NCBI RefSeq assembly: GCF_030686155.1
Contig: NZ_JAUPEV010000009.1
Location: forward strand, 1-64,000
Reading direction: 5' to 3'
Origin: Helicobacter_J cappadocius
GTDB lineage: Bacteria; Campylobacterota; Campylobacteria; Campylobacterales; Helicobacteraceae
Length of the DNA: 64,000 bases
Below the pieces are notes generated by a model. That model made no database searches. It was not told the DNA's origin and saw only the letters and a program-made list of their open reading frames with translations. The position numbers and the translations under genes were made by a program. Every line of letters starts with the position of its first letter. The stretch's first letter is position 1. Shown piece by piece: positions 24,818 through 33,415 of the stretch.

Positions 24818-26743
24818 ATGGCATTAGTAAGTTTATTAGGAGTTTGCAAACAATACGATTATAAGGTAATTTTAAAAGATATAAATTTTTCTATCACCAA
24901 GGGAGAGAAGATTGCTATCGTAGGTAAAAATGGGAGCGGGAAATCCACTCTTTTAAAAATCCTAACAAAAGAGATCGAACCTGATGAAGGCGAACGTATT
25001 TTTCAAAACAACATAAAAATCTTAAGTCTGCCTCAAAATCCTATTTTTGACCCTCTGATGAGCGTCAGAGATGTTTGTGAAGAAAGCTTAGCAGAACTCA
25101 GAGATGCCCATAAACGTCTTGAATTTTTAAACACTCAAGAAAGCACCAAAGATATGCTAGAAGAGCAAGGAGCAATCATAAGCTTTATAGAAGAGCATCA
25201 CGGATGGGATATGGATAGCAAAGTAGATGAAATCCTGCAAAGATTTGATCTAGAAAATATCGCAGATAGATTGGCTAATACCTTAAGTGGAGGGGAACAA
25301 AAACGTCTTGCTCTATCTGTAATGCTTCTAAAAAGTGCTGATATTTTGATATTAGATGAGCCAACCAATCATCTTGATGTGCAAATGGTTGAATTTCTTG
25401 AAGAAATGATTTCTTCTCTTACTTGTTCTGTTGTATTTATAAGCCACGATAGATACTTCATAGAAAGTCTTGCTCATAGAGTCGTAGAAATTGATGATGG
25501 GAAGCTTTTAAGCTTTCAAGGGGGTTATAGCAATTATCTACAAAAAAAAGAAGAGATATTAAACACTCTTTCTAAAGAACACGAACATCTGCTTAAACTT
25601 TTAAAATCTGAGGAAGAATGGCTACATAGAGGAGTCCAGGGTAGAAGGAAACGCAATGAAGGTCGAAAAGCAAGAGTGCTAGAAATGCGAAAAAATGCCA
25701 AAGCAAATCCTTCTATTATCAAAAAAATGCGCCTTGAACTTCAAAGAGAACAAAAACATTTCAATAGAGATGAAGGAAAAAACACTAAAAAAATGCTCTT
25801 TGAATGCGAAAAAATCAATAAAAAAATTGCGGATAAAGTTCTTATTTCTGATTTAAGCTTAAGAATCTTACAGAGAGATAAAATTGCTATCGTAGGTAAA
25901 AATGGGAGCGGGAAATCCACTCTTTTAAAAATCTTTTTAAATCAAATTTCTCAAGATAGTGGCATTATTAAACGAGGGGATATTACAATCGGATATTTTG
26001 ATCAACAAAGAAAAATGTTAGATGAGGATAAAAACCTCTTAGAAACTTTTTGTCCTAACGGAGGAGATCATATTGAAGTAAAAGGGAAAAATATTCACGT
26101 TTTTGGGTATTTGAAAAACTTCTTATTTCCAAAAGAATTTTTAGACAAAAAAATATCCTATTTGAGTGGAGGAGAAAAAAATCGTGTTGCACTTGCATTG
26201 TTATTTGCAAAAAAATATGATTGTCTGATATTAGATGAACCTACCAATGATTTAGATATTGCAACCATCAATGTTCTTGAAGAATATCTACAAAATTTTG
26301 ATGGAGCAGTCATTTTTGTAAGCCATGATAGATATTTTGTAGATAAAATTGCTCACAAACTTTTGGTTTTCAAGGGAAATGGAATATGTGAAGAAAGCTA
26401 TATGCAATACACAGAATACTTGGATATTCAAAAAGAACTTGATGAATATGATATTTTAGAACTTGATTTAAAAGACAACCAAAAAAATGAAAAAATCAAG
26501 AAAAATACGAAATTAAGCTATAAAGAAGCAATGGAATTAGAATTTTTACCTAGTGAAATAGAGAAACTAGAAAAAATTATTAAGTCTTTAGAGTTAGAAT
26601 TAGAAGATCCCAATATATATGAAAAAAAGGGAATTGCAACCATCGCAAAAGAAATGCAAGAAACTCAAAAAGAACTTGAAAGTAAGCTAGAGAAATATTT
26701 CTTTTTGGAAGAAAAACATCATATCTTAACTCAAGGAAATTAG
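24818..26743 (+). CDS. ABC-F family ATPase, Uup-like
   Basis: This is 641 residues from ATG 24818 (ACAGGGAAATTT before it); an in-frame ATG at 24773 adds 15 residues with no homology-like pattern. Two ABC domains are present: GKNGSGKST twice, LSGGEQKRLALS and ILILDEPTNHLD in the first, LSGGEKNRVALA and CLILDEPTNDLD in the second. A C-terminal charged coiled coil (about 555-641) is the Uup hallmark. Uup proteins are linked to DNA-branch metabolism and to ribosome function. Its Walker A region is encoded by exactly the same 51 bases in both domains. Single gene between divergent glnQ-like and acnB. Confidence 0.85.
   Translation: MALVSLLGVCKQYDYKVILKDINFSITKGEKIAIVGKNGSGKSTLLKILTKEIEPDEGERIFQNNIKILSLPQNPIFDPLMSVRDVCEESLAELRDAHKRLEFLNTQESTKDMLEEQGAIISFIEEHHGWDMDSKVDEILQRFDLENIADRLANTLSGGEQKRLALSVMLLKSADILILDEPTNHLDVQMVEFLEEMISSLTCSVVFISHDRYFIESLAHRVVEIDDGKLLSFQGGYSNYLQKKEEILNTLSKEHEHLLKLLKSEEEWLHRGVQGRRKRNEGRKARVLEMRKNAKANPSIIKKMRLELQREQKHFNRDEGKNTKKMLFECEKINKKIADKVLISDLSLRILQRDKIAIVGKNGSGKSTLLKIFLNQISQDSGIIKRGDITIGYFDQQRKMLDEDKNLLETFCPNGGDHIEVKGKNIHVFGYLKNFLFPKEFLDKKISYLSGGEKNRVALALLFAKKYDCLILDEPTNDLDIATINVLEEYLQNFDGAVIFVSHDRYFVDKIAHKLLVFKGNGICEESYMQYTEYLDIQKELDEYDILELDLKDNQKNEKIKKNTKLSYKEAMELEFLPSEIEKLEKIIKSLELELEDPNIYEKKGIATIAKEMQETQKELESKLEKYFFLEEKHHILTQGN
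24911..24961 (+). repeat. 51-bp exact repeat within ABC-F gene, copy 1
   Basis: Encodes IAIVGKNGSGKSTLLKI of the first Walker A. It is identical base for base to 25883-25933, while the rest of the two domains differs widely. Confidence 0.9.
25883..25933 (+). repeat. 51-bp exact repeat within ABC-F gene, copy 2
   Basis: Second Walker A segment; identical to 24911-24961. Confidence 0.9.
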
Positions 26744-26855
26744 CCCAAAAAATACAAAATCATAAATATTGATTGTGTTTGTTTTATTGTTAAGGTAATT
26801 TTGATTATCATATGTTGATTTAGGTTGCAACAATAGGAATTTAAAAGGAGACAAG

Positions 26856-29417
26856 ATGCAAAAGTTTATTATTGATTACAAACAAGCTCAAGAAAATAGA
26901 GAAAAAGAAGGTATTCCACCCCTTCCTTTAAATGCAGACGAAGTAACAAATGTGATTGAAATACTCACAAATACAGCTTCAAGCAAAGAGGAGAAACTTT
27001 TTGTAAAAGAGTTATTAATCCATAGAGTAAGTCCAGGAGTAGATGAAGGTGCAAAAGTAAAGGCAGAATTTTTAGGAAAAATTTCAAAAGGCGAATTGAA
27101 ATGTGATGAATTTTCAAGTCTTGAAGCTATAAAATATCTAGGCACAATGCTAGGTGGCTATAATGTAAAATATTTAGTAGAAGGAATTTCTCATGCAAAT
27201 AAAGAGATCGCTCAAGAATCTGCAAATGCCTTGAAACATACGCTACTTGTATATGACAGTTTTGATGAAGTTGCAAAACTAAGCAAAAACAATGATTTAG
27301 CAAAAGAAGTCATCCAATCTTGGGCAAATGCAGAGTGGTTTTTAAACAAACCAGCTTTAAATGAAATGATAGAAATGTGTGTGTTAAAAATTGATGGGGA
27401 AACAAATACTGATGATCTAAGCCCCGCAAGTGACGCATTTACCAGAAGCGATATTCCGCTTCACGCTAAAGCAATGTTGAAAAATCGAATAGACAATTAT
27501 GAAAAACGTCTCACAGATATCAAATCCAAAGGTATTCCAGTTGCATATGTTGGAGATGTTGTAGGAACAGGAAGCTCAAGAAAATCAGCCTGTAATTCGA
27601 TTATGTGGCATTTTGGCAATGAAATTCCTTATGTGCCAAATAAAAAAACAGGGGGGATTGTCATTGGCGGAGTCATCGCTCCAATATTTTTTAACACTTG
27701 TGAAGACAGCGGATCGTTACCTATTATTGCAGATGTAAAAGATCTTAAAGAAGGCGATATTATCAAAATCTATCCTTACAAAGGAATAATCGAAAAAAAT
27801 GGTTCTGTTGTGAGTAAATTCACTCTCACTCCAAATACTATTGTAGATGAAATAAGAGCAGGAGGAAGGATACCGCTTATTATAGGAAGAGGTTTGACAA
27901 ACAAAGCAAGAAAATTTCTAGGACTTGGCGAATCTGATATTTTTGCAAAACCAGAAATCCCCAAAGATACAGGAAAAGGTTTCACATTAGCACAAAAAAT
28001 CGTGGGAAGAGCATGTGGGGTTGAGGGTGTCAGACCGGGAACTTATTGTGAACCAATCGCAACAACTGTAGGAAGTCAAGACACTACAGGAGCAATGACT
28101 AGAGACGAAGTCAAAGAATTAGCGAGTTTGAATTTCAGTGCCGATTTTGTACTCCAAAGTTTCTGCCATACAGCTGCCTATCCAAAACCTGCCGACGTAA
28201 GCTTACAGGCAACTTTACCTAGTTTTATGACAACTAGAGGAGGAGTGGCTTTACGTCCAAAAGATGGGGTCATACATTCTTGGCTCAATCGCATGTGTCT
28301 TCCTGATACACTAGGAACAGGAGGAGATAGCCATACAAGATTTCCCATAGGGGTCAGTTTTCCTGCTGGTAGCGGACTTGTTGCTTTTGCAGCGGTAACA
28401 GGCTCTATGCCGCTAAATATGCCAGAGTCCGTACTAGTCCGTTTCAAGGGCAAACTCAATCCGGGCATTACTCTTAGAGATTTGGTAAATGCGATACCCT
28501 ATTACGCAATAAAACAAGGTTTGATGACGGTAGAAAAAAAGGGTAAAAAAAATATTTTCAATGGTAGAATATTGGAAATTGAAGGTCTAGAAGATATTAA
28601 AGTGGAACAAGCTTTTGAACTCAGCGATGCAAGTGCTGAAAGAAGTGCTGCTGCTTGTAGTATTTTATTAAATAAAGAGCCTATCATTGAATATCTTAAA
28701 TCCAACATTGAGCTAATTGAAAAAATGATCGAAAATGGGTATGAAAATGCCACTACATTGAAACGTAGAGCTGATAAAATGCGCGAGTGGATAAAAAATC
28801 CTACCTTGCTTCAACCTGACAAAGATGCTGAATATGCAGCGATTATTGAAATTGATTTAGCAGATGTAAAAGAACCTATTTTGGCATGTCCAAACGATCC
28901 AGATGATGTTGCTACACTCACTGAAATTTTGAGCAACTCTAAAAGACCTCATCATATCGATGAAGTATTTGTCGGTAGTTGTATGACAAATATCGGTCAT
29001 TTTAGAGCCTTTGGAGAGATCGTAAAAGGTGCAGGACAATCTCCAACACGCGTCTGGATTGCACCTCCTACAAAAATGGATGAAAAACAACTTAGCAAAG
29101 AGGGTTATCTCTCAGTATTTGGTGCTGCAGGAGCGAGAGTAGAAATACCCGGATGTAGCCTATGCATGGGAAATCAAGCTAGAGTAAAAGACAACGCGGT
29201 TGTATTTTCAACTTCTACGAGAAATTTTGACAATCGTATGGGTAAGGGTGCTCAAGTATATTTGGGAAGTGCAGAACTTGGGGCTGTATGTGCATTACTT
29301 GGAAGACTTCCTAGCAAAGAAGAATATATGCAATTAGTCCCAGAAAAACTAGGTGGTAAAAAAGAAAATATCTATAAGTATTTAAATTTCAATTTGATGG
29401 AAAATTTCAGCTTATAG
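26856..29417 (+). CDS. acnB: Aconitate hydratase B
   Basis: This 853-residue enzyme interconverts citrate and isocitrate in the TCA cycle and is the only aconitase type in Helicobacter. The AcnB domain order is visible: an N-terminal HEAT-like domain (1-160), a swivel domain with NTDDLSPASDAF, then the [4Fe-4S] core. Cluster cysteines lie in FCHTAAYPKPADV, GSCMTNIGHFRAFGE and CSLCMGNQARV. A strong AAAGGAGA ribosome site precedes the ATG. It is followed by an intrinsic terminator, so it is probably a single-gene unit. Length matches the family (about 850). Confidence 0.96.
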   Translation: MQKFIIDYKQAQENREKEGIPPLPLNADEVTNVIEILTNTASSKEEKLFVKELLIHRVSPGVDEGAKVKAEFLGKISKGELKCDEFSSLEAIKYLGTMLGGYNVKYLVEGISHANKEIAQESANALKHTLLVYDSFDEVAKLSKNNDLAKEVIQSWANAEWFLNKPALNEMIEMCVLKIDGETNTDDLSPASDAFTRSDIPLHAKAMLKNRIDNYEKRLTDIKSKGIPVAYVGDVVGTGSSRKSACNSIMWHFGNEIPYVPNKKTGGIVIGGVIAPIFFNTCEDSGSLPIIADVKDLKEGDIIKIYPYKGIIEKNGSVVSKFTLTPNTIVDEIRAGGRIPLIIGRGLTNKARKFLGLGESDIFAKPEIPKDTGKGFTLAQKIVGRACGVEGVRPGTYCEPIATTVGSQDTTGAMTRDEVKELASLNFSADFVLQSFCHTAAYPKPADVSLQATLPSFMTTRGGVALRPKDGVIHSWLNRMCLPDTLGTGGDSHTRFPIGVSFPAGSGLVAFAAVTGSMPLNMPESVLVRFKGKLNPGITLRDLVNAIPYYAIKQGLMTVEKKGKKNIFNGRILEIEGLEDIKVEQAFELSDASAERSAAACSILLNKEPIIEYLKSNIELIEKMIENGYENATTLKRRADKMREWIKNPTLLQPDKDAEYAAIIEIDLADVKEPILACPNDPDDVATLTEILSNSKRPHHIDEVFVGSCMTNIGHFRAFGEIVKGAGQSPTRVWIAPPTKMDEKQLSKEGYLSVFGAAGARVEIPGCSLCMGNQARVKDNAVVFSTSTRNFDNRMGKGAQVYLGSAELGAVCALLGRLPSKEEYMQLVPEKLGGKKENIYKYLNFNLMENFSL

Positions 29418-29449
29418 TAGGTGTTGCCAAGAAAATAAAAAATAGGAGT

Positions 29450-29486
29450 ATATCTTAGAAAAACATGCTTTCTAAGATATTTTTCT
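29450..29486 (+). terminator. Intrinsic terminator after acnB
   Basis: A 12-bp perfect stem ATATCTTAGAAA / TTTCTAAGATAT (29450-29461 and 29469-29480) with a 7-base loop AACATGC is followed by TTTTTCT. It lies 33 bases after the acnB stop. The arms can be extended outward with GGAG/CTCC after a mismatch. Its symmetry also leaves open an operator role for the next gene. Confidence 0.75.
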
Positions 29487-29533
29487 CCTCTTCAATTTAA
29501 AATCGTAAATCTTCTAAATAGAAGGGGGAAGAT

Positions 29534-30199
29534 TTGATTGAAAAACTAAAATTGCTATCTTTATTTGTCGATATAGACGATAATACACTGGGGAAAATTT
29601 GCGATTTTAGCAAAATTAAAACCTATGAAAAAGATTTTGTTTTATTCTATGAGGGACAGGTTATCGATAACCTTTTATTTTTACTCAATGGATCTGTAGA
29701 TATTTATAAATTTGATCGCTTTGGTAATAAAAAATACCTTTATAATATTGACTCTATGCAAGAAAATCAAGACAATCTTTTGCTCATAAATCATATCGAT
29801 TTTCGAGAGATTAAGACATTTGGCAATGCTTGTATTTATGAAAAAAGCGACATTTTGAATATAGATTGCAAAAAACTCATCCACCTTGCAAGGCAAAACA
29901 CAAATTTATTTTCTAATCTATGCAGACAAATCATTTTAAAAAATCAAAAACTAGATGAAGTTATCAATCGTGATATTATTTTTGATGCTATCGCTAAATT
30001 AGCATATACATTGGACAAAAATCTTTATCGCTTCAATTTGATGCAACGTCAAGAAATTGCTTATCGGCTCAATATTCAACCCGAGACGCTCTCAAGAATT
30101 TTGAAAAAACTCAAGCAAGATCGCATTATAGAATCCGATGAAAATAGCGAAATCAAGGTAATAGACAAAAAGAGTCTGCAAGAAATTTATAAAATTTGA
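29534..30199 (+). CDS. Crp/Fnr-family transcriptional regulator
   Basis: This 221-residue regulator begins with TTG (29534) behind a strong AAGGGGGAA ribosome site; no ATG fits better. An N-terminal cyclic-nucleotide-like beta roll (about 10-130) carries YEGQVIDNLLFLLNGSVDIY, the standard pattern. The C-terminal winged helix (about 160-215) has the recognition helix RLNIQPETLSRILKKLKQD. There is no N-terminal Fe-S cysteine cluster, so it is not an FNR oxygen sensor. It could be a DNR/NssR-type nitrosative or nitrate-response regulator, as known in Wolinella and Campylobacter. It lies 12 bases upstream of a PilJ/NarX-like sensor gene. Confidence 0.8.
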   Translation: MIEKLKLLSLFVDIDDNTLGKICDFSKIKTYEKDFVLFYEGQVIDNLLFLLNGSVDIYKFDRFGNKKYLYNIDSMQENQDNLLLINHIDFREIKTFGNACIYEKSDILNIDCKKLIHLARQNTNLFSNLCRQIILKNQKLDEVINRDIIFDAIAKLAYTLDKNLYRFNLMQRQEIAYRLNIQPETLSRILKKLKQDRIIESDENSEIKVIDKKSLQEIYKI

Positions 30200-30211
30200 A
30201 CAGGAATACAA

Positions 30212-31588
30212 ATGAACTTTACTTTTAAAAATCCCATATCTTCAAGGTTATCAGCAATCGTGGGAATTACCTTTGTGGTAGTTCTTATTGTGATGATTTT
30301 AAATATCTATTTAAATAAAGCCAATATTTCACTTACTAGAGTTTTGAGTAATCTTAGCCTTCAAATCAATCTAACCCAATCAATCACCAAAGATATATTT
30401 TTAGGAAACTATCAAAACACCAATGATTTTGAAACTCTCAATCAAAAATCTAGTGATTTTGAAGAAAAATTTAACACTCTTTATTACCAAGATAGAACTT
30501 ACAAAATGTTTTGGTTAGACGAAAAATATATCAAAAAAATACTCGAACAAATGCAGGAGCAACTGCAAAAATTTAATAGCAATGTAAGAACTTATGAATT
30601 TGCAAGAAAAAATCTATACAAAAATAGAAATTTTTTATACTCAAACAATGAAAAGCTCTTAGATATAAGTGATGATGTTGTTAAAAAAATGATCGGGGCA
30701 AAAATAAGCCAGGAAGAGATAAACGAAGCAGGCAAACAAAGAACGCTTAGCCAAAAAATTCCCTATCAACTTACTTTATATACAATCAAAAATCAAAAAG
30801 ATGCTTATGAAGAATTTTTGAAATCTTTTGAAAAATATAATTCTACTATCCTTGGTTTTTATACTAACCCTACTTATAAAGGTAACAAAGAACTCCTCAA
30901 AGCTATCAAATTTAATTATGACTTTTGGCAAAAATATGCCTTTAATGTGCGAGAAATCATAGCCAACCATAACATCTTATCTGATTCTTTATCTGAAATT
31001 AATGACAATGGGATACTCCTAACACAAAATCTAAAAAAACTTTATAGTATTTATGACAAGACGCTCAGTCAAACTGAATATCTATTCAATATCTTTCAAT
31101 ATATAGCTACAATGATTGTTTTATTTGTAATTTTTGGCTTGATATTCACGACGATTTGGACAAAAAAGCAAATTACAAACTTCCTAAAGTATTCAAAAAA
31201 TCTAAATGAAAATAGCCTAATAAATCTTCCAATACGAGAAGATACAGAACTTGCTCAAGCAAGTAGAAATATCAATGACTTTATCAGTCGCATTCAAAAA
31301 ACAAAAGAAAGCTCTATCTTGGCAAAAAAAATCGGAGAACAAATCCATAATGACATAATGGAAATCAACTCAGATATCAAAGAGTATTTAGATGAAAAAA
31401 AATTTAGCCAAGAGGATAGAGAAAAAATTCGAAAAGAAATTGGGATAAGTGAATATATAGCGATTCAATCTAGCGATGAACTCATCAATATCGCTAAAAA
31501 GCTCGACAAGCTAAGTGATTCTATCGACAAATCTATTGATATCTATACAAATTGTCTCACTTGCAAAAAAAATAGTGAATTATTTTAA
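30212..31588 (+). CDS. Membrane sensor with PilJ/NarX-like periplasmic domain, no output domain
   Basis: This 458-residue protein has an N-terminal membrane helix (about 15-34), a periplasmic helical domain, a second helix (about 288-310), and a cytoplasmic HAMP-like/coiled-coil tail. The periplasmic part has EAGKQRTLSQKIPYQL (about 172-187), the P-box-like signature of PilJ/NarX type ligand domains, which in NarX binds nitrate. The tail of about 148 residues lacks an MCP signalling hairpin, a histidine-kinase domain or a cyclase, and ends with CLTC. It is translated directly after the Crp/Fnr gene, so the two probably form a signalling pair. How the signal is passed is unknown. Confidence 0.7.
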   Translation: MNFTFKNPISSRLSAIVGITFVVVLIVMILNIYLNKANISLTRVLSNLSLQINLTQSITKDIFLGNYQNTNDFETLNQKSSDFEEKFNTLYYQDRTYKMFWLDEKYIKKILEQMQEQLQKFNSNVRTYEFARKNLYKNRNFLYSNNEKLLDISDDVVKKMIGAKISQEEINEAGKQRTLSQKIPYQLTLYTIKNQKDAYEEFLKSFEKYNSTILGFYTNPTYKGNKELLKAIKFNYDFWQKYAFNVREIIANHNILSDSLSEINDNGILLTQNLKKLYSIYDKTLSQTEYLFNIFQYIATMIVLFVIFGLIFTTIWTKKQITNFLKYSKNLNENSLINLPIREDTELAQASRNINDFISRIQKTKESSILAKKIGEQIHNDIMEINSDIKEYLDEKKFSQEDREKIRKEIGISEYIAIQSSDELINIAKKLDKLSDSIDKSIDIYTNCLTCKKNSELF

Positions 31589-31625
31589 ATGTCAAATAAA
31601 AAGCAAAGTTCAAGGCATTTTCTAA

Positions 31626-31631
31626 TATAAT
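31626..31631 (+). promoter_or_regulatory. -10 box upstream of sppA
   Basis: A perfect TATAAT (CTAATATAATCAC) lies 49 bases before the sppA start. AAAGGAAAT is the ribosome site. Confidence 0.5.
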
Positions 31632-31678
31632 CACGAAATATAGTGTGTAATTTTGATACTCTGAATTAAAGGAAATTA

Positions 31679-32545
31679 ATGATAAAAAAAATTTTTAATC
31701 TTATTGTCGTGCCATTAGATTTTATTACAAAATATTTCAAAGCAATGGTATTTTTATTGATTGTTGTTATTTTAATAATATCAGTAATACCTAATTCTTC
31801 AAGCATTAATTCCCCCAATCTTGCAAAAATTTATTTGCAAGGTCCCATTATTGATAGCGAAGGAATCAGGACTCAAATTGATAAAATTTTAGCTACTCCT
31901 AGCATTAAAGGAGTTCTTCTTATCATCAACTCACCTGGTGGAGCTGTGAGTGCAAGTGTAGAAATTAGCGATATGATAGCTGATCTCAAACAAAAAATGC
32001 CTGTAATAGCATACGTACAAGGAGCTATGGCAAGTGGAAGTTACTATGCAGGAATGTATGCAGATAAAATCTATGCAAACAGAGGGGCTTTGATAGGCTC
32101 TATCGGAGTGATTTTTGATGGAGCTAACATCTCAGAACTCGCCAATAAGCTAGGTATTCAAGAACAAGTTATAGCCGCTGGAGAATACAAAGAAATAGGC
32201 ACTTTTATGCGAAAATGGACTCCGCAAGAAAAAGATTTTCTTCAGAAACTCATTAATGAAGAATATGAAATGTTTCTATCTGATGTAGCTGATGCTAGGG
32301 GACTTGATATAAAATCATCTAAAGAGTATGCTGAAGGAAAGGTATTTAGTGCAAAAAAAGCTCTCAAGCTAGGGCTTATTGATACTATTGGAACGCAAAA
32401 TCAAGCCATAGAAATGCTTAAAACTCTCTCTGAAGTCCAACATCCCATTTGGTTAAAAAGAGATAAGTTTGATGCCTACTTAGATAAAATCATCAAAACT
32501 AGCACACGAGTGATGTTGAATGCCTTTACCTACACTCTTAGATAA
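31679..32545 (+). CDS. sppA: Signal peptide peptidase SppA (short form)
   Basis: This 288-residue inner-membrane serine protease is of the S49 family (short, single-domain type) and degrades leftover signal peptides. A membrane anchor lies at about 20-40. The nucleophile Ser lies in GAMASGSYYAG (about residue 121), and the general-base Lys in AAGEYKEIGTF (about 172). LLIINSPGGAVSAS forms the oxyanion region. Length is typical for the bacterial short form. It starts a likely unit with purU, 11 bases downstream. Confidence 0.93.
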   Translation: MIKKIFNLIVVPLDFITKYFKAMVFLLIVVILIISVIPNSSSINSPNLAKIYLQGPIIDSEGIRTQIDKILATPSIKGVLLIINSPGGAVSASVEISDMIADLKQKMPVIAYVQGAMASGSYYAGMYADKIYANRGALIGSIGVIFDGANISELANKLGIQEQVIAAGEYKEIGTFMRKWTPQEKDFLQKLINEEYEMFLSDVADARGLDIKSSKEYAEGKVFSAKKALKLGLIDTIGTQNQAIEMLKTLSEVQHPIWLKRDKFDAYLDKIIKTSTRVMLNAFTYTLR

Positions 32546-32556
32546 AAAGGGATTGA

Positions 32557-33387
32557 ATGAAACATACCATATTGATAACCTGTCCAGATATGCAAGGACT
32601 CGTCTTTAATATTTCTTCTATCCTTCTTAAACATGGCCTCAATATAGAACGAAATGACGAATTTGTAGATAAACCAAGCAATCAGTTTTTTATGCGTACT
32701 GTGGTAAATGGAAACACCAATGCCGCTGTATTAAAAGAAAATCTTTGTACTTGTTTGCCATCAGAGGCACAAATCAATGTAATAGAGGAAAAAAAGAAAT
32801 CTATCATCATTCTTTGCACTAAAGAAAATCATTGCTTAGGAGATCTCTTATTGCGTTATGATAGCGGGGAACTTGATGTGAATATTGAAGCTGTCATTAG
32901 TAATCACTCAAACCTCCAAAATCTTGTAGGAAAATTTGGGATTGATTTTTTTCACATCAGCACTGAGGGAATTTCACGAGAAGAACACGAAAAACTTGTG
33001 TTAGAAAAATGTGATGAATTCAATGTGGATTTTTTAGCCTTAGCTAAATATATGCGAATACTATCTCCAAATTTTGTGGAAAAATACAAAAATAAAATCA
33101 TCAATATTCACCACAGTTTTCTACCTGCATTTATTGGTGCAAATCCATATAAACAAGCGTATGAAAGAGGAGTAAAAATTATTGGTGCAACGGCTCATTT
33201 TGTAAATAATCATCTTGATGAAGGTCCTATTATTACTCAAGATATTACGAAAATTGACCATACCTACAGTTGGCAAGATATGCAAAAAGCAGGTAGAGAT
33301 GTTGAAAAAGTCGTCTTCGCTAGAGCAATTGAGCTTGTACTGAATGACAGGGTTTTTATACACGGAAATAAAACTGTTGTTTTTTAA
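32557..33387 (+). CDS. purU: Formyltetrahydrofolate deformylase
   Basis: This 276-residue enzyme hydrolyses 10-formyl-THF to THF and formate, balancing the one-carbon pool and feeding formate-dependent steps. An N-terminal ACT-like domain (HTILITCPDMQGLVFNISSI) is followed by the formyltransferase fold with ILSPNFVEKY, INIHHSFLPAFIGANPYKQA and GATAHFVNNHLDEGPIITQD, which carry the catalytic Asn, His and Asp. Length matches the family. It is convergent with dxs on the other strand (28-base gap) with no clear terminator. Confidence 0.94.
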   Translation: MKHTILITCPDMQGLVFNISSILLKHGLNIERNDEFVDKPSNQFFMRTVVNGNTNAAVLKENLCTCLPSEAQINVIEEKKKSIIILCTKENHCLGDLLLRYDSGELDVNIEAVISNHSNLQNLVGKFGIDFFHISTEGISREEHEKLVLEKCDEFNVDFLALAKYMRILSPNFVEKYKNKIINIHHSFLPAFIGANPYKQAYERGVKIIGATAHFVNNHLDEGPIITQDITKIDHTYSWQDMQKAGRDVEKVVFARAIELVLNDRVFIHGNKTVVF

Positions 33388-33415
33388 CCCCTGTTTGATT
33401 TCTCTTTTAGATTTT

